Positions 1-6,159 of a stretch of 12,334 nucleotides of DNA are shown here, one piece after another. The DNA is taken from contig JAVBOF010000028.1 of the NCBI GenBank assembly GCA_031550915.1, forward strand, positions 1-12,334, written 5' to 3'. This DNA comes from JAVBOF01 sp031550915 (GTDB lineage Bacteria > Bacillota > Clostridia > Christensenellales > MGBC116941). The notes beneath the pieces are model-generated. The model was given only the letters and a program-made list of their open reading frames with translations, did not search any database and was not told the origin of the DNA. How positions within the stretch are numbered: the first letter of the stretch is position 1; the number at the start of each line of letters is the position of its first letter. The position numbers and the translations under genes were made by a program.

Positions 1-294
1 GGCGTATATTTGCCTTTATTCCGTAAGAATAAGAAAACCTCTGTCAACCTGCTTGTTATATTGATCATTGGCCTACTTGTTGAGACCATTCAAGGGCTTT
101 TTGGGATAGGAACGGCGGATATCGACGATGTTATTCTGAACTTTTTAGGCGGATGTATAGGTGTTTTGCTATACAAGCTTTTAATGATAATCATGCACGC
201 GGAGAAAAACGTTCGTACAACAGTCGCTATACTGTCTGCGATGGGACTGCCCTTTGTTATCTACTATCTATTTATAATAAAGATGAACTTTTGA
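1..294 (+). CDS. VanZ-family membrane protein, C-terminal part (5' end outside window)
   Basis: The reading frame is open from the left edge (Gly-Val-Tyr-Leu-Pro-Leu) to a TGA at 292-294, so the start lies upstream. A hydrophobic helix carrying VETIQ is followed by TADIDDVILNFLGG and a second helix ending LLYKL. The pairing of an E..Q helix with a DIDD(V/L)ILN.LGG loop is the hallmark of VanZ-like proteins. A third helix occupies the last 25 residues. VanZ of the vancomycin cluster gives low-level teicoplanin resistance, but most chromosomal VanZ-like proteins have no proven role, so resistance should not be assumed. A TTG at position 10 is in frame but is probably internal, because the family motif continues upstream of it. 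The next gene starts 66 bases downstream on the same strand and may be cotranscribed. Confidence 0.85.
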   Translation, partial: GVYLPLFRKNKKTSVNLLVILIIGLLVETIQGLFGIGTADIDDVILNFLGGCIGVLLYKLLMIIMHAEKNVRTTVAILSAMGLPFVIYYLFIIKMNF

Positions 295-360
295 AGCCAA
301 CCGCGGAAACCAATGGGACACACAAGCGCAGGACAAAAAAGATTAGGATGTGCCGGATAG

Positions 361-846
361 ATGGTCAAGTGGCTCAAAATAACAAAAAACCAGTACTTTG
401 GGTTCTTTGCATTGGGTTTGTGTTTCTTCATTTTGCAGGAACTGCCTTATATGGTCATGCCGTTGATACCTCTAAAATCAAACATTTTGATGGAGATGCA
501 GGACAAATCAATGGTTTTGAATATCGCAGAGAAGGTGCTAGGTATATCGAGCGTTGTCGTAATGATGTTTCTCGTACGAGGTGATGCCAAATGGTTTTCA
601 CTTGATAACCCTAAAGAAATAGCGTTCTTTTGCATAGCGATGATTGCGTTGATTGGATACTTTGTTGGCTGGGTTTTTTATTATTGCGGTTTTCAGGGTC
701 TGCCACTGATTCTTTGCACTTTAGTTGCCTTGCCGCCCATTTATTATGCGTCCATTGGGCTGTGGCGCAAGAATTACGTTCTTGCGGTTCTTGGTTGCAT
801 GTTTCTTATAACGCATATATCCAATGTCTGGTATAATTTGAAATAG
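361..846 (+). CDS. Five-helix integral membrane protein of unknown function
   Basis: A 161-residue protein with about five predicted membrane helices near residues 12-36, 53-72, 87-108, 113-133 and 138-156. Conserved-looking features are a QELPYMVMPL segment at the end of helix 1, a cytoplasmic-type loop with KWFSLDNPKE, and GLWRKNY before the last helix. I do not recognise a named family. It resembles small uncharacterised membrane proteins of Clostridia. No enzyme motif is visible. The ATG at 361 gives a normal first helix. The ribosome binding site is weak: AGGATG lies about 15 bases upstream and GGAT sits almost against the start. It follows the VanZ-like gene with no terminator between them, and a strong hairpin lies 72 bases after its TAG stop, so the two probably form one transcript. 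Confidence 0.75.
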   Translation: MVKWLKITKNQYFGFFALGLCFFILQELPYMVMPLIPLKSNILMEMQDKSMVLNIAEKVLGISSVVVMMFLVRGDAKWFSLDNPKEIAFFCIAMIALIGYFVGWVFYYCGFQGLPLILCTLVALPPIYYASIGLWRKNYVLAVLGCMFLITHISNVWYNLK

Positions 847-885
847 TGAATGCCGGCTTAAACTCGGAAGATGTGTTTATAAAGC

Positions 886-904
886 GCAACAATACGGATG
901 TTGC
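886..904 (+). repeat. Small inverted repeat (6-bp stem)
   Basis: GCAACA (886-891) pairs with TGTTGC (899-904) around a 7-base loop. It lies just upstream of the larger hairpin at 919 and is followed by only three T residues, so by itself it is a weak terminator. It may be an accessory hairpin of the terminal region between the converging genes. Confidence 0.4.
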
Positions 905-918
905 TTTCAGCAATGAAC

Positions 919-955
919 AACGCGGGCAAGCTTTTGTCCGCGTTACTTATTTTGC
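919..955 (+). terminator. Rho-independent terminator between converging genes
   Basis: AACGCGG (919-925) pairs with CCGCGTT (938-944). The stem continues inward through a G-T wobble and CAA/TTG to a GCTT loop, giving about 11 base pairs. A T-rich run (ACTTATTTTGCTT) follows on the plus strand. It ends the 1-846 transcript. It also lies 50 bases beyond the helicase stop on the other strand and may serve that gene, though the T-run on that side is poorer. Confidence 0.75.
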
Positions 956-994
956 TTATATTATAATATAATGAAGGAAATGTTCTTCGCCAGC

Positions 995-2980
995 TCATAC
1001 CAAAGGGCTCAACGTTCCGCAATAAAACAGGCTGAGCCTGTGCAGAGCCCTTGTGCAGGCTATATACAGCAGTTTTCTATCGTCACCGGTATTATAATGG
1101 TCGGCGTCCGCGTCCCAAATAAGCGTGGCGTCAAACTCCAAGCCCTTTGCAAGGTATATTGGCAATATCATGGTTCCGCTCAGCTCAACGTTCGGCCGGT
1201 CGTTCAAAAGCGCCACTTCGGTTTTACCTTTTATTTTCTCAAAAAGCCGGAGACTATCCTTTGCTGTTTTGCAGATTATGCTGATGGACTGATAGCCATT
1301 ATCCCTGCAGGACCGTATCTCGTTAAGCAGCGGTTCAAAATCGTTTTCATCCATGCGCTGATGGATGCAGGGTGCTCCGGTATGGCGCCCGAAGCTTTGT
1401 ATCTCCGCATCGGTGAATCGTGAACTGAACTCTATTATCTCATACGCGCAACGGAAACTTTTTTCCATGGTTACAAAGGAGCTCTTGTTTTTACGAAATG
1501 TGGCGTTGACCATATCAAAAAACCCGCTGCATTCGTGCTTGCCGATTGTTTGATCCACATCCGCCAATATGGTATAACGCGCGTTGGGGAACACCATGCG
1601 GAGTATCTCAAAATGGAGCGGATAATAATCCTGCGCTTCATCGATCACCAGATGTTTGATATGGCGGTATTCACTATAATCATTGTACTTCAAAAATAAA
1701 TACATCACCGCGGCTGCGTCGTCATAATTCAAAATCCGCGCATTGAGGTTATCCTTGCTAAAATTTATGATCTCATCTATATTCCCCGGCATGTCAATGC
1801 CTTCTGCAAGCCGGTCGAAATAAGCCTTGTCATCAAATAGTTTTTTATATTCTCCGATAATATACTTGCAGTCCTGCCCGAACTTTAGATCCATACGGTT
1901 AAGGATATCCAAAAACAAGGGCGAGGTCTTGAACTCTAAACTGTTTTTTATAATAGGGGACCATTGACTGCCCGCCAGAACGGACTCAAAAAGCTGGTTT
2001 TTCGTTTGTATTTTCCCGATGCCATCAAGTAACTCCAAGATATCGTCAATGGTAAGAGACATAATGTTTTCTTCCCCGAGTTCCGGTAAAACGTTAGATA
2101 TATACCTTTCAAAAACCGTATTTGGCGAGATTATGACGATGTCCCTGCTATTCAGCTTTGAATTAAGGCCTTGATACATAAGGTATGCTATGCGGTGAAG
2201 CGCTATCGAAGTCTTTCCGCTTCCGGCTACACCCTGCAGCATCAAAAGCTCGCTTTCCAGGTTACGGATGACAGCGTCCTGATCGTGCATTATCGTTTCA
2301 ACTATACCCTTCATCTGCGGAGAAGCGTTTTGTGAAAGCATCTTCCTTAAAAATTCATCAAATACCTGCACGTCGGCGTCAAAAAAATACTCCATCGCGC
2401 CGTTCTTTATTTCATATTGCCTTTTGAGCAGGATATCGCCTGATATCCTGCCTGTGGGAGCTTCGTAAAATGCCGCACCCGTACCAAACCTGTAAAACAT
2501 GGAGGCAATCGGCGAACGCCAGTCATAGATATATTTATACAGGTTTTCATCGGTCAGAGATTTTCTGCCGATATAGACCCGCTCGGCCTTATCCTCGCCG
2601 TCGAAAAGAAAATCTATCCGTGCGAAATAAGGGCTTTGTATAAGCCTTTCAAGCTGGCCAATCTCCTTCAGTTTGTTTTCATAGCTCGTGATACTTTGGG
2701 AAACCTGAGTGGCAAATTGGCTGAGTTCTACGAGCGATTCAAAATCATCGGCCGCCCAAAGGTTAGACGGACGGGAATGGGTGACCTCATCGCGCATCGC
2801 CTGACGCTCGTTCAATATATCCCCATGATCCTTTGAAACCGCTACCTTTAACGCGTCCAATTGCTTTGCGGCGATGTCTTGAACCAGCTCCAGATTTCTT
2901 TTTTCAAATTGCTTTTCGGTATCCGTATTTGTCACTCCCTCCGGCAAACGGATGCAAATTTTGATTTCTTCGCACTGCAA
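995..2980 (-). CDS. HelD-like superfamily 1 (UvrD/PcrA-type) ATPase
   Basis: A 661-residue HelD-type protein. HelD binds RNA polymerase and uses ATP to free stalled or post-termination complexes. Visible in order: a charged, probably coiled-coil N-terminus (about 20-115); the family block YIGRKSL with IYDWRSPIASMFYR (136-164); KRQYEI (186-191); AS.QMKGIVETI before the helicase core; Walker A GVAGSGKTS (250-258); Walker B VIDEAQD (445-451); ADVDQT (473-478); SFR (508-510); AKGLEFDA (611-618); and the motif VI region LLYIACTRALH (637-647). It is about 110 residues shorter than Bacillus subtilis HelD (774). The open frame begins with TTG at 2980, which has no Shine-Dalgarno sequence. An in-frame GTG at 2935 has GGAGGG almost touching it, so the exact start is uncertain. 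It is divergent from the molybdenum operon and no functional link is evident. Confidence 0.92.
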   Translation of the reverse strand: MQCEEIKICIRLPEGVTNTDTEKQFEKRNLELVQDIAAKQLDALKVAVSKDHGDILNERQAMRDEVTHSRPSNLWAADDFESLVELSQFATQVSQSITSYENKLKEIGQLERLIQSPYFARIDFLFDGEDKAERVYIGRKSLTDENLYKYIYDWRSPIASMFYRFGTGAAFYEAPTGRISGDILLKRQYEIKNGAMEYFFDADVQVFDEFLRKMLSQNASPQMKGIVETIMHDQDAVIRNLESELLMLQGVAGSGKTSIALHRIAYLMYQGLNSKLNSRDIVIISPNTVFERYISNVLPELGEENIMSLTIDDILELLDGIGKIQTKNQLFESVLAGSQWSPIIKNSLEFKTSPLFLDILNRMDLKFGQDCKYIIGEYKKLFDDKAYFDRLAEGIDMPGNIDEIINFSKDNLNARILNYDDAAAVMYLFLKYNDYSEYRHIKHLVIDEAQDYYPLHFEILRMVFPNARYTILADVDQTIGKHECSGFFDMVNATFRKNKSSFVTMEKSFRCAYEIIEFSSRFTDAEIQSFGRHTGAPCIHQRMDENDFEPLLNEIRSCRDNGYQSISIICKTAKDSLRLFEKIKGKTEVALLNDRPNVELSGTMILPIYLAKGLEFDATLIWDADADHYNTGDDRKLLYIACTRALHRLSLFYCGTLSPLV

Positions 2981-2999
2981 ACATGCGTTTTACTGAATG

Positions 3000-3014
3000 A
3001 TACTAACATAGTAT
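3000..3014. promoter_or_regulatory. Operator-like palindrome before the helicase gene
   Basis: A perfect inverted repeat ATACTA-ACA-TAGTAT lies 20 bases upstream of the helicase start. It directly abuts TGTCAA (TTGACA on the minus strand, 3020-3015). Six-base arms with a three-base gap suit a dimeric repressor of the TetR, MarR or GntR kind. No well-spaced -10 follows that TTGACA, so it may not be a working -35 box. No regulator gene is in the window. Confidence 0.4.
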
Positions 3015-3031
3015 TGTCAAATAAAACAGAA

Positions 3032-3060
3032 TTGTATTGTATTAGAAAAAATGATATAAT
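3032..3060 (+). promoter_or_regulatory. Candidate sigma-A promoter firing into the 40-bp palindrome
   Basis: TTGTAT (3032-3037), a 17-base spacer and a perfect TATAAT (3055-3060). Transcription would start near 3067, a few bases before the hairpin at 3071-3110, so any product would be very short unless it reads through. The -35 match is weak (TTG only). The surroundings are very AT-rich, which raises the chance of a false TATAAT. Confidence 0.35.
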
Positions 3061-3070
3061 AATAGTAGAA

Positions 3071-3110
3071 ATGGAAAAAGATGAAGGCGCTTGCCCTCAT
3101 CTTTTTCCAT
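3071..3110. repeat. Near-perfect 40-bp palindrome / long hairpin, terminator-like in both directions
   Basis: The 14-base arms 3071-3084 and 3097-3110 are exact reverse complements (ATGGAAAAAGATGA and TCATCTTTTTCCAT). After one A-C mismatch the stem continues with GGC/GCC around a GCTT loop. The stem has an A5 tract on one side and a T5 tract on the other, so it resembles a bidirectional intrinsic terminator. It nevertheless sits between two divergent genes, where no transcript obviously needs ending. The minus-strand promoter -10 box overlaps its right end. Confidence 0.8.
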
Positions 3111-3137
3111 TCTATAGCCAGTTTTTATATCTGTCAA
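3109..3137 (-). promoter_or_regulatory. Sigma-A promoter, likely for the helicase gene
   Basis: On the minus strand there is a perfect TTGACA (3137-3132), a 17-base spacer and TAGAAT (3114-3109, 5 of 6). Transcription would begin near 3102, inside the right arm of the 40-bp palindrome. The RNA would then carry a hairpin and U-tract at its 5' end and a leader of about 120 bases before the helicase start. This is the best promoter match for that gene. Confidence 0.6.
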
Positions 3138-3302
3138 CTTCATAAACTTTTGCGCATATGCTTGGGCATGAGCCACATATCGCATGTAGAAGCCAATTGT
3201 AGCTTTTTTGCGATATTTTATATCTGATAAATAATGATTATACGTTGAAATATCCATTGGAAGTTTCAGTTGTTCGTGCTATATTCTTATTATCCATGCA
3301 AA
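3138..3302. other. Divergent intergenic segment with no recognised element
   Basis: This AT-rich segment lies between the back-to-back promoters. A 71-codon minus-strand frame crosses it (start 3257), but it lacks a ribosome binding site and runs through the promoter and the palindrome, so I do not call a gene. It may hold regulator sites for either direction. Confidence 0.4.
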
Positions 3303-3330
3303 TTGATATTTATTAGGGCAATACTATAAT
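3303..3330 (+). promoter_or_regulatory. Sigma-A promoter for the molybdenum hydroxytransferase operon
   Basis: TTGATA (3303-3308, 5 of 6), a 16-base spacer and a perfect TATAAT (3325-3330). Transcription would start near 3337, giving a leader of about 198 bases before the ATG at 3535. This is the strongest plus-strand promoter in the divergent region. Confidence 0.6.
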
Positions 3331-3347
3331 ATGGATAAAATGGCCTT

Positions 3348-3433
3348 GACCAAATAAACGCCAGGGTTTTTCGGTAAAGATTAGGTAACATTGTATAAAA
3401 CCACGTTTTCATCAATTACATTTGGTCTATAAT
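3348..3433 (+). promoter_or_regulatory. Possible second promoter with distant inverted half-sites
   Basis: A second perfect TATAAT lies at 3428-3433. Only a weak TTTTCA (3406-3411) stands at the -35 position with a 16-base spacer, so this promoter might need an activator. The octamer GACCAAAT (3348-3355) recurs inverted as ATTTGGTC (3420-3427), directly abutting this -10 box, with 64 bases between. The pair could be operator half-sites used by looping, but an 8-bp match can occur by chance in a region this size. Confidence 0.35.
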
Positions 3434-3534
3434 TGTAAATATGCAATACAATGCGAGCATGCGATAAACGCTGCCGCGCTGTGAACGCTAATTTAAATAA
3501 CAAAAGATAGTAAATTAGAATGGGAGGAATCTCT

Positions 3535-6159
3535 ATGGCAGAGGATAGAGCCAAGAACAGTAAATCCGGCGAAAAAACACTGATCCGCGATATTAGCTTT
3601 TGCGGAGTGCCGGAAAACGGTTCTAATGCATCTATGGTCGATGTTAAGGATGGTAAGATAATCCGTATACGGCCAATGCATTATGACTGGAAGTACGACC
3701 CCAAGAAGGATATGAATCCATGGAAGTTTCAGGTAAGAGGAAGCACTTTTGAACCGAGCATGAAAACGCTCATTCCCCCGTACTCAATAGCGTACAAAAA
3801 GAGGGTGTATTCACCCGCCCGCGTGCGCTTTCCAATGAAGAGGGTGGATTTTGATCCAAACGGAGCGCCAGGCTCCACCGGCCCCGGAGGGCGAAATACT
3901 CAAAACAGGGGCAAAAGCAAATATGTCCGCATCTCTTGGGATGAAGCACTGGATATAGTGGCAAAAGAGATGGAACGCTTGAAAAAAGAATATGGGCCCA
4001 CCTGCCTGCTTTATCAGTGCGACCAGCACGGAGAAAACAAAGTGGTTCAGGCATGCCATGGCGCAGGGCGCAAACTTCTTCCGCTTTGGGGCGGCTACAC
4101 ATTGCAGATACGCCAGCCAGATAGCTGGGAAGGCTGGTGGTGGGGAAGCAAGCACCTTTGGGGCTGCGAACCCGTAGGACAAGGTATGCAAAGCAACCTC
4201 CTTTTGGATGTGGCGGAAAACTGCGAGCTTCTGCTCTTTTGGGGCTGCGATCAGGAAACCACGCCATGGGGCTGGCAAGGACAGCTTCCTAGCCGTTTGA
4301 GCTATTGGTATAGCGAACTGGGCATTAAGCAGATTTACGTATGTCCAGACCTGAACTATGCTGCAGGCGTACACGCAGACCGTTGGATACCCGTGCTGCC
4401 AAATACGGATGCGGCGCTGTATCTGGCTATAACGTACGTTTGGTTCAAGGACGGCACTTACGATAAAGATTATCTTAAATCCCACGCTGTTGGCGTAGAA
4501 ACCTATGAAGACTACGTTATGGGCAAGGAAGACGGAGTAGCAAAGACACCGGAATGGGCGGCTCCTCTTTGCGGCGTTTCCGCAAGGGTAATAAAAGCCC
4601 TCGCGAGGGAATGGGCATCCAAGCGCACAAGCGTAGTTATCGGCAACGGCGGCCCCGGAATACGCGGACCATACGCAACAGAACCTGCACGTTTGCAGTG
4701 CATCTGCCTTGCCATGCAGGGGCTTGGTAAACCCGGCAGAAACCAGGTAAAGATGATAGAATGGGGACTCTTCGATTTCCCCGATCAGTATGCGCAGCCG
4801 AAGCCTTTGAGAGTGCCAAATCTGCGTAAGGCATACACAGGCGGACATCCATCCGATTCCAACGATCCTTCACTGCCCAAAACCTTTGTTCCAAAGGCTA
4901 TTTTGGAAGGTAAATGCGAATGGTGGGGATGTGAATCTGAAACCGCGCCAAGGGAGGATCAGTTCGTTAAACGCACATATCCTGCCGAAGGATGTTCTAA
5001 GATACACGCTGTTTGGACGGATTCACCGTCCTGGATAACCTGCTGGAATGCAGGAAACGATTACGTCAGAGCGATGCGCGATCCGAGCATAGAATTTATG
5101 TGGGCGCAACATCCTTGGGTAGAGAACGACGCCCTTTTGGCGGATATCATTCTTCCTGTAAACACCAAGCTGGAAGAGGACGATATAGCCGCGGATATAT
5201 TTAGCGGCCAGTACAATCTGCTTTATCCGGAACAGAAGTGTATAGAACCTTTGGGCGAATCCTTCAGCGATTATGAGATAGTCTGCATGCTGGCGGAAAA
5301 ACTCGGGCTTCTTGAGGAATATACCGGTGGAAAATCCATACCGGAACTCATCAAGTATGGCTGGGAAACCTCCCGCTGCGATGACCTTATTAGCTGGGAA
5401 GAGCTTAATGATAAGGGTTACTTTGTAGTGCCTACATCCGAAGGTTGGGAAAAGGAGCCGCGCGGATTCCAGCGCTTCTATGAAGACCCGAAAAAATATC
5501 CGCTCACAACGCCTACCGGGCTTCTTGAATTTGAAGCTACGGGCTTGAAGGAGCATTTCCCGGATGACGAGGAACGTCCACCGACACCAAAATGGATACC
5601 GAGCGGCGTAAGCCATGAGGAGACGCTTGGTACAGAACGCGGCAAAAAATACCCGCTTTTGGTCGTATCCAACCATCCGCGCTGGAGCGTACACTCCCAG
5701 CATGAGGATATAACATGGATCCGCGAGATTGGAACCTGCAAAGTTGTTGGCCCTGACGGATACCAATACCATCCAACATGGCTGCATCCTTCGACGGCAG
5801 CGGAACGCGGCATCAAAAACGGCGACGTCGTCTCTATCATCAACGATAGGGGAATAGTACTTGCAGGCGCGTATGTTACCGAGCGCATTATGCCGGGTGT
5901 TATCTATATTGACCACGGCGCGAAATGGGATCCGATAGTACCGGGCGAGATAGACCGCGGCGGTGCGATCAATACCATCGTTCCAAGAAACGTAACATCC
6001 AAAAACGCCGTAGGGCACGCGGTAAGCGGATTCCTTGCGGAAGTGGAAAAGACCGATCTTGAAGCGATGAAAAGCAAATATCCAGAAGCCTTCAGCAGGC
6101 CCTTCAACGCTGCGGCAGGCCCCGGCCTCGAAGCTATTTTGGACGGAGGTGCAAAATAA
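3535..6159 (+). CDS. athL: Molybdopterin catalytic subunit, pyrogallol hydroxytransferase-like
   Basis: An 874-residue DMSO-reductase-family protein matching, in length (875) and sequence as I recall it, the large subunit of Pelobacter acidigallici pyrogallol-phloroglucinol transhydroxylase. Shared-looking blocks are FPMKRVDFDPNG (99-110), YVRISWDEA (130-138), PDSWEGW (195-201), KCIEPLGES.SDYEI (568-582) and RGIKNGD (758-764). Ser197 fits the molybdenum ligand, with Asp196 and His165 as likely active-site residues. Tyr560 probably matches a Pelobacter active-site tyrosine. There is no N-terminal CxxC cluster motif, only Cys23, so no proximal Fe-S cluster, and no Tat signal, so the enzyme is cytoplasmic. 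ATG 3535 is the start: GGGAGGA lies seven bases upstream, and an in-frame ATG at 3520 would place that site inside the gene. Related gut catechol dehydroxylases make the substrate uncertain. Confidence 0.9.
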   Translation: MAEDRAKNSKSGEKTLIRDISFCGVPENGSNASMVDVKDGKIIRIRPMHYDWKYDPKKDMNPWKFQVRGSTFEPSMKTLIPPYSIAYKKRVYSPARVRFPMKRVDFDPNGAPGSTGPGGRNTQNRGKSKYVRISWDEALDIVAKEMERLKKEYGPTCLLYQCDQHGENKVVQACHGAGRKLLPLWGGYTLQIRQPDSWEGWWWGSKHLWGCEPVGQGMQSNLLLDVAENCELLLFWGCDQETTPWGWQGQLPSRLSYWYSELGIKQIYVCPDLNYAAGVHADRWIPVLPNTDAALYLAITYVWFKDGTYDKDYLKSHAVGVETYEDYVMGKEDGVAKTPEWAAPLCGVSARVIKALAREWASKRTSVVIGNGGPGIRGPYATEPARLQCICLAMQGLGKPGRNQVKMIEWGLFDFPDQYAQPKPLRVPNLRKAYTGGHPSDSNDPSLPKTFVPKAILEGKCEWWGCESETAPREDQFVKRTYPAEGCSKIHAVWTDSPSWITCWNAGNDYVRAMRDPSIEFMWAQHPWVENDALLADIILPVNTKLEEDDIAADIFSGQYNLLYPEQKCIEPLGESFSDYEIVCMLAEKLGLLEEYTGGKSIPELIKYGWETSRCDDLISWEELNDKGYFVVPTSEGWEKEPRGFQRFYEDPKKYPLTTPTGLLEFEATGLKEHFPDDEERPPTPKWIPSGVSHEETLGTERGKKYPLLVVSNHPRWSVHSQHEDITWIREIGTCKVVGPDGYQYHPTWLHPSTAAERGIKNGDVVSIINDRGIVLAGAYVTERIMPGVIYIDHGAKWDPIVPGEIDRGGAINTIVPRNVTSKNAVGHAVSGFLAEVEKTDLEAMKSKYPEAFSRPFNAAAGPGLEAILDGGAK

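Noticed and set aside
153..584. 143-codon plus-strand frame overlapping the VanZ-like and five-helix genes
   Set aside because: It covers parts of two genes in a different frame with a hydrophilic, non-family translation.
971..1423. 150-codon plus-strand open frame over the 3' end of the helicase gene
   Set aside because: It is antisense to the conserved motif V and VI region of the helicase, so it is a shadow frame.
3042..3257. 71-codon minus-strand frame in the divergent control region
   Set aside because: It has no ribosome binding site, runs through the TTGACA-17-TAGAAT promoter and the 40-bp palindrome, and has no recognisable domain.
3811..4848. 345-codon open frame on the minus strand inside the molybdenum subunit gene
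   Set aside because: It lies wholly antisense to a strongly supported gene, has a low-complexity Cys/Phe/Ala-rich translation, and shows no domain or ribosome binding site.
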